The position numbers and the translations under genes were made by a program. A DNA stretch of 64,000 nucleotides from the NCBI RefSeq assembly GCF_001753245.1, contig NZ_CP017415.1:2508501-2572500 (forward strand), in the 5' to 3' direction. How positions within the stretch are numbered: position 1 is the first letter of the stretch; the number at the start of each line of letters is the position of its first letter. Origin of the DNA: Acidihalobacter yilgarnensis. GTDB taxonomy: Bacteria > Pseudomonadota > Gammaproteobacteria > DSM-5130 > Acidihalobacteraceae. The notes below the pieces were generated by a model that was not told the DNA's origin, did no database searches, and saw only the letters and a list, made by a program, of their open reading frames with translations. This document shows positions 1-9,400 of this stretch, piece after piece.

Positions 1-80
1 CGTGCGGAACTGTTAATCTTGACGGCTCGAATGACGCCACCCGCGTCAGATTCAACCGCCTACAACATCAAGAGGCCGCC

Positions 81-638
81 ATGAGGCCCCAGCTCGCTGA
101 GGATACATTGAATACACACCTGGTAATCTCGGCCATCGGCGAGGACCGACCCGGTATCGTCGAAGCGGTGGCCGGCGCCATCCACGACGCCGGATGCAAT
201 CTGGAAGACAGCCGCATGACGGTGCTCGGGGGTACTTTTGCCATAGTGTTGCTGGCCAGCGGCAACTGGAACACTACCACCAAGCTCGAAAAGGCATTGG
301 ACCGCCTGGGCCAGGCCACGGGACTGACCGTGACGACCCAGCGCACCGAACGCAAACCGCCGCGCAGCGACCGGCTGCCCTATGCTATCGACGTCATCGC
401 CCTTGACCAGCCCGGCATCGTCCACGAGCTCGCGAGCTTTTTCGCCGAACGTGGCGTCAATATCCAGAACATGACCACCGCCACCTACGCCGCGCCGCAC
501 ACAGGCTCGCCGATGTTCTCACTGCACATGACCATCGAGATCCCGGGCCAAGCCCATCTCGCCGGTCTGCGCGACGAATTCCTCGACCTGTGCGACAGCT
601 TCAATCTTGACGGTATCATGGAGCCGGTCAAGCATTGA
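81..638 (+). CDS. gcvR: Glycine cleavage system repressor-like ACT protein GcvR
   Basis: The 185-residue protein has two tandem ACT domains, roughly residues 12-80 (motif ISAIGEDRPGIV) and 98-175 (IDVIALDQPGIV). This is the architecture of GcvR, which in enterobacteria antagonises GcvA activation of the glycine-cleavage operon by protein-protein contact. It has no DNA-binding domain. AAGAGG lies just upstream of the ATG. The next gene is bcp, 34 bp away, matching the gcvR-bcp pairing common in gammaproteobacteria. The regulatory role is inferred from family. gcvA and gcv genes are not in the window, so an amino-acid-sensing role in another pathway remains possible. Confidence 0.85.
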   Translation: MRPQLAEDTLNTHLVISAIGEDRPGIVEAVAGAIHDAGCNLEDSRMTVLGGTFAIVLLASGNWNTTTKLEKALDRLGQATGLTVTTQRTERKPPRSDRLPYAIDVIALDQPGIVHELASFFAERGVNIQNMTTATYAAPHTGSPMFSLHMTIEIPGQAHLAGLRDEFLDLCDSFNLDGIMEPVKH

Positions 639-672
639 ATTACGCACCATGTCAAAGACAGGAGATCCATCC

Positions 673-1146
673 ATGAGCACGGCGCCGGACATCGGCCAGC
701 CCATCCCCGCATTCGAATGCCCGTCTACCGCCGGCGAAATATTCCGTTACGACGCGCTGCTCGGCACGAGCATTCTAGTCATCTACTTCTACCCGCGGGA
801 CAGCACGCCTGGCTGTACGCGCGAAGGTGAAGACTTCCGCAACCGATACGACGATTTCCGTCAGGCGGGCGCCGAAATTCTCGGTGTTTCGCGCGATAGC
901 CTGGCATCTCACGAGCGCTTTCGGGCAAAACTCAAGCTGCCCTTCCACCTGCTGTCCGACAGCGACGAACAGTTGTGTAAGCTATTCGATGTGATCAAGA
1001 CCAAAAACATGTACGGTCGACAGGTTCTCGGTATCGAACGCAGCACCTTCCTGATCGATCATGAGGGTCTGCTCAGAGCCGAGTGGCGCAAGGTCAAGGT
1101 GCCTGGCCATGCGGATGCGGTATTGGAGGCACTCCAACAGCTATAA
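673..1146 (+). CDS. bcp: Thioredoxin-dependent peroxiredoxin Bcp/PrxQ
   Basis: This peroxiredoxin of about 157 residues reduces hydrogen and organic peroxides in the cytoplasm. The peroxidatic-cysteine motif reads DSTPGCTREGEDFR, followed by the expected Arg-containing segment and a thioredoxin fold. The ATG at 673 is preferred over the ORF opening at 607 because it has GGAG upstream, avoids overlapping gcvR and gives normal family length. Position +5 from the peroxidatic Cys, where E. coli Bcp has its resolving Cys, is Glu here. Recycling must therefore be 1-Cys or use the downstream Cys in EQLCKLF. A PIN-PhoH gene follows after 20 bp, probably in the same operon. Confidence 0.9.
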   Translation: MSTAPDIGQPIPAFECPSTAGEIFRYDALLGTSILVIYFYPRDSTPGCTREGEDFRNRYDDFRQAGAEILGVSRDSLASHERFRAKLKLPFHLLSDSDEQLCKLFDVIKTKNMYGRQVLGIERSTFLIDHEGLLRAEWRKVKVPGHADAVLEALQQL

Positions 1147-1166
1147 GTCACTTCCCCGGAGGATAC

Positions 1167-2579
1167 ATGGCCCCGGCCCGTCCCAAAAAACGCCTATTCG
1201 TACTCGATACCAACGTGCTGATGCATGATCCCAGTGCGCTGTTCCGCTTTCAGGAACACGACATCTACTTGCCCATGGTGGTACTGGAGGAGCTTGACCG
1301 GGCCAAAAAAGGCGTCTCCGAGGTCGCGCGCAACGTACGTCAGGTCAGCCGATTCCTGGATGAAATTATGGGCCAGGGCGGCGTCAGCTCCATCAGCGAC
1401 GGCCTCCGTCTCAATACCGCGCTGACGGAACACAGCAGCGAGCTGGCCGCCAGTGGACGATTGTTCTTCCAGACCCATACCCTCCCCGCCTCACTGCCGG
1501 AAACGTTACCTGGCAACAGCCCGGACAACACCATCCTCGCCACTGCCCTGGCGCTGCAAAATGGCGGAGACCATAGCCGCGTCACCCTAGTATCCAAGGA
1601 CATCAACCTACGCATCAAAGCCAGCGTGGTCGGCGTCCATGCAGAGGACTATCACAACGACCAGGTCCTAGACGACGTCAACTTGCTGTATAGCGGCATG
1701 ACCGAGTTGCCGGAGGATTTCTGGGAACACCACAGCAAAGACATGGAATCCTGGCAGGAAAACGGCCGCACCTTCTACCGCATGCGCGGGCCCCTGATCC
1801 AGGGTTGGCAACCCAACGAATGCCTGAGGCAACCCGGTGAAGCCGGCTTTTCCGCCCTCGTGCGTGAAGTCGCAGCGGATCACGCCCTAATCGAGACCGT
1901 GACGGATTACACCTCGCCTCGACACGGCGTTTGGGGTATCCATGCACGCAATCCTGAGCAAAACTTCGCGCTCAATCTCCTGCTCGACCCAGAGGTGGAT
2001 TTCGTCACCCTAGTAGGTGCCGCCGGCACCGGCAAGACGCTGTTGACACTCGCTGCCGGTCTCGTCCAGACCATGGAGGAGAATCGCTACAAGGAAATCA
2101 TCATGACCCGCGTCACCGTCCCCGTAGGTGAGGACATCGGCTTCCTACCCGGCACGGAAGAGGAGAAGATGACACCCTGGATGGGCGCCCTGATGGACAA
2201 CCTTGAGGTCCTCAACAAAACCGAGGCCGGTGGCGACTGGGGGCGCGAGGCCACCAACGACCTACTACGCAACCGGATCAAGATCCGCTCGCTCAACTTC
2301 ATGCGCGGGCGCACCTTCCTGAACCGATTCCTCATCATCGACGAAGCGCAGAACCTCACCTCAAAGCAGATGAAGACGCTGATCACCCGCGCCGGCCCCG
2401 GCACCAAGGTCATCTGCCTAGGCAACGTCGCCCAGATCGACACGCCTTACCTGACGGAAACCACCTCAGGCTTGACCTATGTGGTTGACCGCTTCAAGGG
2501 ATGGGCGCATAGCGGCCACATCATCCTGCGACGCGGCGAACGCTCGCGTCTGGCTGATTTCGCGTCCGAGGCACTTTGA
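1167..2579 (+). CDS. PIN domain-PhoH fusion protein (YlaK/PhoH2 type)
   Basis: The 470-residue protein has an N-terminal PIN nuclease domain (FVLDTNVLMHDP near residue 13, later acidic positions in DNTILATAL) and a C-terminal PhoH ATPase domain. Walker A is GAAGTGKTLL and Walker B is FLIIDEAQNLT. The ATG at 1167 is chosen because CGGAGG lies 5 nt upstream; the longer ORF would run into bcp. PhoH2-family proteins couple RNA unwinding to PIN RNase activity. That biochemistry is family knowledge and the substrate here is unknown. A second, PIN-less PhoH is encoded at 52415-53392. The gene ends 7 bp from the convergent permease gene. Confidence 0.9.
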   Translation: MAPARPKKRLFVLDTNVLMHDPSALFRFQEHDIYLPMVVLEELDRAKKGVSEVARNVRQVSRFLDEIMGQGGVSSISDGLRLNTALTEHSSELAASGRLFFQTHTLPASLPETLPGNSPDNTILATALALQNGGDHSRVTLVSKDINLRIKASVVGVHAEDYHNDQVLDDVNLLYSGMTELPEDFWEHHSKDMESWQENGRTFYRMRGPLIQGWQPNECLRQPGEAGFSALVREVAADHALIETVTDYTSPRHGVWGIHARNPEQNFALNLLLDPEVDFVTLVGAAGTGKTLLTLAAGLVQTMEENRYKEIIMTRVTVPVGEDIGFLPGTEEEKMTPWMGALMDNLEVLNKTEAGGDWGREATNDLLRNRIKIRSLNFMRGRTFLNRFLIIDEAQNLTSKQMKTLITRAGPGTKVICLGNVAQIDTPYLTETTSGLTYVVDRFKGWAHSGHIILRRGERSRLADFASEAL

Positions 2580-2586
2580 GTAAGCC

Positions 2587-3666
2587 TCAGGCCGGCGGCA
2601 ACTCGCCGTCGGCCCGGCGGACCGCGCCCACCCAGGCGTGCAATACCGCCTGCACCAACGTCGCGAGAGGGATGGCGAAAAACACACCCCATACTCCCCA
2701 AAGTCCGCCGAACAGCAGCACCGCCGCGATAATTGCGACCGGATGCAGGTTCACCATCTCCGAAAACAACAGCGGTACTAGCAGGTTGCCATCGATGAAT
2801 TGGATCACGGCATAGGCGCCGACCGCGGAAAAGAAGTCACCGCTTAGCCCCCATTGCGCATAGGCCACGAATATCACCGGCAGCGTCACCACCGCGGCCC
2901 CCACGTAGGGGATGATCACCGAGAGCCCCACCAGCACTGCCAGCAACAACGCGTAATGCAGGTTCAGCAAGGCAAAGGCGATATAGGTCGATAACCAGAC
3001 CACCGTGATTTCGACCAGCTTGCCACGAACGTAACCCACAATCTTCAGGTTCACTTCGTGCCAGACTTCCGAGGCCAGCGCCTGCTGCCTGGGCAACAGA
3101 CCTTGTGCCCAACTGAGTAGCAACGCCTTGTCCTTGAGCATGAAAAACACCAGCAAGGGGACCAGAATCAGGTAGATGCTCAGGGTAATGAGACCAATCA
3201 CAGAGGCCAGCGACAGGCTCAACACCTGTTGGCCGATACCGCCGAGGGCATGCTGCAGCTCACCCATGATCGCCTTGATCTGGATATCGGAAATAAAGTG
3301 GGGATAACGTTGCGGCAGCGTCTGCAGAGCTTCCTGCCCTTGAGCGATCATGTGCGGTAGTTCACGCAGGAATTCTGCCACCTGGCGCGAAAGCAACGGC
3401 ACGAGCCCGCCCAAGATTAACGCGACCAAGGTCATGAACAGCAGGAAGACCCCCCACACCGCCGGCGATCTGGGCATACCCAGACGGACGAGTGCGAGCA
3501 CCCCACCCTCTAGTACGAAGGCGACCACCAGCGCCGCAATCAGCGGCGCCAACAGACGCCCCGTGAACAACACCACGGCAGTGCCGGAGACGATCAGCAA
3601 AATCAGGCTGATCACCTGTGGATCGGAAAAGTACCGCTGGAACCATGCGCGTAACAGGGCAATCAT
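2587..3666 (-). CDS. AI-2E family transporter (PerM-like)
   Basis: This is a 359-residue polytopic inner-membrane protein with hydrophobic helices near residues 12-45, 60-80, 145-175 and a cluster over 205-330. It carries the family-typical C-terminal stretch GGLWGVWGVFFAIPLATLVQAV. AI-2E family members are efflux-type permeases with varied or unknown substrates (TqsA, PerM, some Na+/H+ antiporters). No substrate can be read from the sequence. The start overlaps the upstream 128-aa gene by ATGA, indicating translational coupling. A paralogue lies at 19837-20909. Confidence 0.85.
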   Translation of the reverse strand: MIALLRAWFQRYFSDPQVISLILLIVSGTAVVLFTGRLLAPLIAALVVAFVLEGGVLALVRLGMPRSPAVWGVFLLFMTLVALILGGLVPLLSRQVAEFLRELPHMIAQGQEALQTLPQRYPHFISDIQIKAIMGELQHALGGIGQQVLSLSLASVIGLITLSIYLILVPLLVFFMLKDKALLLSWAQGLLPRQQALASEVWHEVNLKIVGYVRGKLVEITVVWLSTYIAFALLNLHYALLLAVLVGLSVIIPYVGAAVVTLPVIFVAYAQWGLSGDFFSAVGAYAVIQFIDGNLLVPLLFSEMVNLHPVAIIAAVLLFGGLWGVWGVFFAIPLATLVQAVLHAWVGAVRRADGELPPA

Positions 3667-4049
3667 TCAGTCGAATCTTCGTCCCGATCCTTCCGATACT
3701 GGTTGTAATGAGACTCGAACAAAACCTCCAGCTCGTCGATCACCTCAACCGCTGCGCGCCCATGCATCACATGCTGGGCCATCAGCGCGGAGGTCTGATT
3801 AAGCATTTTCGCCTTATCGAGCATGGGATAAGTCGCAGAAAGCCTACGCACCGCCTTGACTACCGATTCTTTCTCTGGCCTCGGTTGCGGCACCGGCGTC
3901 TGAGCCACCGGCGCCGTCTTGGGTGCCCGCGAAGCAAGGAATTCTGCGAACGCCAACAGCGTGCGCCGCTCGTGCTCCGGGAGGTCCTCGAACAGCGCCT
4001 GCAAACGCTTGCCCGCCGCTCCACGCTTATTGGCAGGGATCGGCAACAT
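3663..4049 (-). CDS. Conserved hypothetical protein, 128 aa
   Basis: I do not recognise the family. The protein is soluble and charged. Its N-terminal helical segment (KRLQALFEDLPEHERRTLLAFAEFL) resembles the amphipathic start of several small proteobacterial regulators or structural proteins. A Pro-rich linker (residues about 45-60) separates it from a second helical part. There is no signal peptide or metal motif. It is coupled to the downstream permease by ATGA overlap and lies only 5 bp from the upstream amidotransferase-like gene, so the three minus-strand genes are probably one operon. Confidence 0.65.
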   Translation of the reverse strand: MLPIPANKRGAAGKRLQALFEDLPEHERRTLLAFAEFLASRAPKTAPVAQTPVPQPRPEKESVVKAVRRLSATYPMLDKAKMLNQTSALMAQHVMHGRAAVEVIDELEVLFESHYNQYRKDRDEDSTE

Positions 4050-4054
4050 CAGAC

Positions 4055-4792
4055 TTATTCCACCTTGAGGCTGAAAACGGGGGTCTTATGACGGGCCTGC
4101 ATGAGCCCAAGTGACTTGACCAAAGCAACGGCCACTGCATCGGTCGTTTCTTGCATGCCGCCCCACTCCATACGCGCCTCACCCAACAGTGCCGGCAGGT
4201 TCGGTGGTGGATTATGGGAATCTTCCATGATGATGTCCTCGATCATCCCCGGTTTCATTTCAGGGCGGAAAAGCATGCCGTATGTCATCGAGTCCGGGCG
4301 AATGGCAAGCCAACGCCCGTCATCGTCCACCAGGAGGGGTTCGACACCTGCCGGCAGGTCGACGCCACCGTGGTAAAGCACCAGCACGCGACGCCCGTCG
4401 ATTGCTTCAGCGAGCGCATCTCCCTCCCCGGCGCTAGTCTTGTGTGCGGTGACAAATCCCGCGGTATAGGGTGGATACTCACGTCCAATGCCACCAGCCG
4501 ATTCGGCAACCAACAGACCACCCAACCCAAACCCGACCACCGGGCGACGCGACTTCTGGAACAAGTGAATCAGGTTGATCACGTCGTTACGATAAGGCAA
4601 CGCCTCCTCGTCCAGCGTGGACGAAGCGCCGCCCAGTATGAACAACCCATCGAATTGGCCGGCGCTGGGCGGCAGGCCCTGACCCAGGAAGGGCCGGTAA
4701 TAGTCAAAGCCTATATCGCGCTTTTCAAGCTGCTTCTCGATCAAGCCGAGAAATTCCGAATAGGTGTTCTGCACGACCACGTAGTTCTGCAT
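4055..4792 (-). CDS. Class I glutamine amidotransferase-like protein lacking the catalytic Cys and His
   Basis: The 245-residue protein has the class I GATase fold order: FDGLFILGGASS near residues 48-57, the nucleophile-elbow region RPVVGFGLGGLLVA at 83-96, a YHGGVDLP strand, and YGMLFRPEMKPGM near 195. In active enzymes the elbow is G-x-C-x-G and the last motif is x-F-H-P-E. Here the Cys is Gly89 and the His is Arg, while the Glu is retained. It is therefore probably a catalytically dead GATase-like protein. AGGAG precedes the ATG. It leads the small operon that ends with the AI-2E permease, so a ligand-binding or regulatory role is plausible but unproven. Confidence 0.75.
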   Translation of the reverse strand: MQNYVVVQNTYSEFLGLIEKQLEKRDIGFDYYRPFLGQGLPPSAGQFDGLFILGGASSTLDEEALPYRNDVINLIHLFQKSRRPVVGFGLGGLLVAESAGGIGREYPPYTAGFVTAHKTSAGEGDALAEAIDGRRVLVLYHGGVDLPAGVEPLLVDDDGRWLAIRPDSMTYGMLFRPEMKPGMIEDIIMEDSHNPPPNLPALLGEARMEWGGMQETTDAVAVALVKSLGLMQARHKTPVFSLKVE

Positions 4793-4827
4793 GTGGCTTC
4801 TCCTGCGTGGGGGCGGTGTTGTTTATC

Positions 4828-5754
4828 TTACGGTTGTGTTTGCGAGTGTCCGTCATGCGCATGAGTTTCGCAGTACTCTCGGGCAAAATTGAGCAGTTCC
4901 TCCATCGCGCGCAGGCGGAATTTCTGACGCTGGCGCACGAACGAGAATGGCCGACGCAGCGGTGGGTCGAGGGGTACCGCAGCTAAGCGCCCAAGTGCGA
5001 TTTCCTTGTCCAGACTGGTCCGCGAAAGAATACTCACACCCATCCCAGCCTCTACAGCCCCTTTGATGGATTCCGAGCTACCCAGCTCAAGGCACTCATT
5101 GAGACTGTTCCGATCGAGTCCTTGTTCGTCGAGGTATTCCATGATCACTTCGCGCGTCCCAGAACCCTCTTCACGGCAGATAAAAGGATAGCTGAAGAAT
5201 GCCTTGGCCGTGATCGTCTTCTCCCCTGCCATGGCGTGGTTGGGTGGCAGCACCGCAACCAGCTCGTCCATACGGCAGATCTCGACCACGAGGTTTTTGT
5301 TCGCCACGGGCGCCTCGACCACGCCAAGATCGATGATATTGTTCTCGACCATGGAGACGATGCCTTCGCTGTTCGAAACCCTCAGGCGTAGGTTCACGTC
5401 GGGGTGTTCGGCCTTGAAGGTACCCAAGAGCGCTGGCAGCATGTACTCGGCGATCGTAGTCGAGGCGCCGACCGTCAGCGCACCGCTGATGTCGCCGGTC
5501 AGCTCCTTGATAGAATTGTCCAGCTCCGCATAGAGCTCGAAGATACGTTCGCTGAACTGGTAAGCGACCTGCCCTGCCTCAGTCAGACTCACACGATTGT
5601 GGGTGCGATCAAAAAGCCGCGTATTGAAATGATCCTCAAGCTGGCGAATTTGGAACGTGACCGCCGGCTGGGTCATATGCAAAGTGTCCGCCGCCTTGGT
5701 GAAACTCAGAAGCTTGGCGACGGTGTAAAAAACCTGAAGTCTGCGATCAGCCAC
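4828..5754 (-). CDS. LysR-family transcriptional regulator
   Basis: The N-terminal winged helix-turn-helix (LQVFYTVAKLLSFTKAAD, then TQPAVTFQIRQLE) is followed by a periplasmic-binding-protein-like effector domain to about residue 295. The longer open frame reaches 5895 and would overlap the divergent gene. The GTG at 5754 (VADRRLQVF) gives 308 residues, the normal LysR length, and has GAGG upstream, so I choose it. The sequence resembles CysB/CbbR-like regulators, but the effector is unknown. LysR proteins often control a divergent neighbour, which here is the TM2-like gene starting at 5894. Confidence 0.85.
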   Translation of the reverse strand: MADRRLQVFYTVAKLLSFTKAADTLHMTQPAVTFQIRQLEDHFNTRLFDRTHNRVSLTEAGQVAYQFSERIFELYAELDNSIKELTGDISGALTVGASTTIAEYMLPALLGTFKAEHPDVNLRLRVSNSEGIVSMVENNIIDLGVVEAPVANKNLVVEICRMDELVAVLPPNHAMAGEKTITAKAFFSYPFICREEGSGTREVIMEYLDEQGLDRNSLNECLELGSSESIKGAVEAGMGVSILSRTSLDKEIALGRLAAVPLDPPLRRPFSFVRQRQKFRLRAMEELLNFAREYCETHAHDGHSQTQP

Positions 5755-5893
5755 GGTAGGGTTCAAATCCTCAGAGGGATCAGCGTGTAGGTCGGTGCAT
5801 ACTAGCAGCCCCTCCCGCGCTAGAAAACCGAAAACCTGTCGTATTATCCACACACTGTCCGTAACGCGACAAAACGTCGCAGAGATCAGCCAC

Positions 5894-6460
5894 ATGCATG
5901 AAGCCTGGAAAAAACTCGACCTCGAAGGCGAAGGTCTACAAACCCTGAATCTGCGCTACAGCCGGATGATGCGACGTCCTGAACGGGCCTATGCCCTGAT
6001 GGCGCTATTCCCGCTGGGTCTGCACCGCTGGTATCTGAAGGAACCCATGGGCGCACTTGCCTATCCGTTACTGTGTGCGCTCACGCCATGGCTATGGCTG
6101 CGTTTCGGCAGCCTTTCGGCAGCGGTTTCCGCCCTACCGTTATTGGCCCTGCTCGCCTTCGATATGACCTGGGTCAGACGACGCAGCGTGGCACTGAACA
6201 AGGCCTTACGGCTGCGCCAGTTCATGCGTCCAGGTGCCGCCGCGCCGCCACCGGGCTATCGCGGACGCTACGTCGACGATTCGCTGGAGGACTACCTCAA
6301 GCTCAAGTCCGGCGAACGGGCCGGGCATCAACCCGTCGAGTCCAATTCAAACGAAGGCGAACCTCCGGCCATGGGCCAAACCCCGCCCTCCTTCAACGAA
6401 CAGGAAGCCATGCTCCAAGAACTCGCCCGCACCAATAAGGGGCGACGCAAGTCCAACTGA
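5894..6460 (+). CDS. TM2-like small membrane protein
   Basis: The 188-residue protein carries LFPLGLHRWYLKEPMGALAYPLL, which resembles the TM2 domain (G-x-H-R-[FW]-Y-L-G). It is followed by a second and third hydrophobic helix up to about residue 95. The C-terminal half is hydrophilic and Pro/Glu-rich. The ATG at 5894 is used because the ORF opening at 5795 lies within the LysR promoter region. The function of such TM2 proteins is unknown. The gene is divergent from the LysR gene, with about 140 bp between start codons. Confidence 0.65.
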   Translation: MHEAWKKLDLEGEGLQTLNLRYSRMMRRPERAYALMALFPLGLHRWYLKEPMGALAYPLLCALTPWLWLRFGSLSAAVSALPLLALLAFDMTWVRRRSVALNKALRLRQFMRPGAAAPPPGYRGRYVDDSLEDYLKLKSGERAGHQPVESNSNEGEPPAMGQTPPSFNEQEAMLQELARTNKGRRKSN

Positions 6461-6482
6461 TTGCCTATGCCTGCCAGCCGGA

Positions 6483-9400
6483 TCACGCAGTGCCGGCACG
6501 CGCATCCTCACGCCGTTGCCAGAGATAGTACATCAGCGGAATCACGACCAGGGTCAACAGCGTGGAAGCCAGCGTGCCGAAGATCAGCGATACGGCAAGC
6601 CCACCGAACACCGGATCGCTGACCATCACCGCCGAGCCGAAAATGATGGCCAACGCCGTCAGCAAGATCGGCCGGAACCGGATCGCGCCGGCCTCGATCA
6701 CCGAATCGGCCAAACTGTACCCGCGGCGTCGATATTCCAATATAAAGTCGATGAGCAGCAGCGAATTGCGCACCACGATACCCGCCAGCGCGATGAAGCC
6801 GATCATGGAAGTCGCGTTGAACGGCATATGGAATAACCAATGGCCGGGAAAGATACCGACCAGGGTCAACGGAATTGCCCCCATCACGATCATCGGCAGC
6901 GCAAACGACTGGTAATAGGCCACCAGTAACAGGTAAATGAACACCAGGGCAACGATGAAGGCCGCTCCGAGGTCGCGGAACACGTCCAGTGTCAACCGCA
7001 TATCCCCTCCCCAGAGCAACTGATAGTGCGTCACATCGTGTGGCTGGGCATCGACGAAGCCCAGATTGGCCGTGGTCACATGAACGCCATTGGGCAAGGT
7101 CGTGTCATCGAGCATCTTGTTAAGCGTCAGCGTTGCGTAGACCGGACTGGCATCGAGCATATCGCCCATGACGTAGACCACTGGATGTTGATCGCGGTCG
7201 AGGATCGGCTTGGCCACGCTGGCCGGCTCGATGCGCACAAGACTGCCCACCGGCACCGAGCGCCCCTGCGCGTTGGTGACGCGCAGGTCGCGCACCTGCT
7301 GAATCCAAGAGCGGTCCGCCTGCTTCAGACGCACGATCAGCTCCACCGGTTCTGGCGCATGCGCCACGCGCAGCGTGCCGACCTCGATACCGGCCACGTA
7401 ATCGTGTACCACCTTAGCGACCTGGGCAGGCACGATACCGGCCAGCATGGCCTTGCGCGCATCGACGTGAATCAGATACTCCGGTGCCGTAGCAGTAACC
7501 GAGTCATCTATATTGATCATGCCGTAGACCTTTTCGAAGTCCTGCTTCACCAGCGCGGCGCTCTGCCGTAACGTCTCATAGTTCGGCCCGTACAGTTCGG
7601 CCAACACCTGCGAACGCACCGGCGGACCCGGCGGCGTCATGAAGAGCTTGATGCGACTCAGGGGAAAGGCCCTGCGCACCGGCGCCAGCGCCTTCCAGGC
7701 CTTGGTGACCACGACACTGGTATGCGGGCGGTCGTGAGCGCCGATGAGATTGACTACGATCTGCGCCAAATTGCTGCCCTTGCGTAGTGCGTCGCCACGG
7801 ACCATGCCGGCGAAGCTCAACGGCCCGGTCCGCCCCAGGTAGGTCTGGTAGTGGGTCACATAGCGGTTGCCTGCGAGGACTTCGCCAACGGCCTGCGCCA
7901 CCCGACCGGTCTCGGCCAGCGCGGTACCGGCGGGCGTGTCGATCTCCACAGTGAAGGTGCTGACGTTACCGTCGGGCAGCATCTGCAGGCTCACACCCAA
8001 GGGACTGATCGGGCCATTCATGCCGGATGGGCGGATAAATTGCCAAGCGGGCATGAGCATGGACAACAGCAGCAACCCCACCACCACGAGAAAGAACACC
8101 GAGCGCTTGCGCCCGCTGGCGATCAAGGGGCGGATCACGGCAACATAACTGCGGTGCAACCAATCCTCCTGAGACTGACCCGCTTCTTCCAAGTCGCTCC
8201 GACGCGCGAGCGTGGCCATGGCTTTGCCCTTCAGCCAGCGATATGCCACCCAAGGCACCACGATATACGCCAGGATCAGCGAGGCCACCATCGCCACAGG
8301 GACGTTGATCGGGATCGGGCGCATGAACGGCCCCATCATCCCACTGACGAAGGCCATCGGAATAAAGGCGAGAATGACCGCAATGGTCGCGATATTGGTC
8401 GGATTGCCAATCTCATTCGTCGCGCGTACCAACATCCCGCCGTAGTCACGGCAATCGCCGTGATGTAGATGGCGGTGAATGTTCTCGATCACCACGATGG
8501 CCGCATCAACCAGCAGTCCCAGCGACAGGATCAGTGCAAACAAGGAAATCCGGTTGATGGTCTGACCCATCATCCAACCGACGCCCAGCACCACGAACAG
8601 CGTCAGTGGCACCGTTAACGTGACGATGATCGCCTCTCGCCAGCCGAGGAAAAACAGCAGGATGAAGGCCACGACGATGATGGCGATGGCGAGATGCTCC
8701 ATCAGCGTGTTGACCGCATCATTGGCTCGCTGCCCATAGTCGCGCGTCACGCTAACGTGCACACCCTGCGGCAACATCTCACGTTCAAGGCGATGTAGCT
8801 TGGACAACACCGCGCCAGACACGGTCACCGCATTGGCGCCCGCACGCTTGCCGATGGCCAGCGTCACCGCCGGCACGGCATCGCCGGCGGTGACGTCGCC
8901 CCGCACACCGGCCGCACCAAGGGCCTCGCTCACATATTCGTCGTGATCACGCGCGCCGAGCGTAACCCGGGCCACGTCCCGGAGATAGATGGGCTTGCCT
9001 CGCACCACGCCGACCACGATGTTGCCCAGTTCGGCCACATTGGCAAAGGCCGCGCTGACCCTCAAGTCGACCTGCTGGTTGCTGTTGACCAGATGACCCG
9101 CCGGAATGACGACATTGGAGGCCTTGAGCAGCTTGAGCACCTGATCCAGGCCGAGACCGGCAGCGGATAGACGACCGGGTTCGATCTGCACATTCACGGC
9201 CGGACGTTGCCCGCCGATTACATGACTGTCGCCGACATTCGGAACGCTGCGTAGCTGCTGCAGTACCCGCTCACCCAGCTCGCGCAGGGCAACCTCATCA
9301 AGGCGATTGGAGCTCAGCGTAACCGCCAACACCGGCACGTCGTTGATGCCGATGCTCTTGACCAGCGGCTGCATCGTCCCCGGCGGCAGCCGATCCATGT

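Noticed and set aside
60-500. Minus-strand 146-codon frame opposite gcvR
   Set aside because: It is the antisense shadow of the two ACT domains and has no homology of its own.
5757-5775. GGTTCAAATCC, resembling a tRNA T-loop
   Set aside because: The flanking bases do not form a 5-bp T stem or an acceptor stem, and the sequence lies just upstream of the LysR start.
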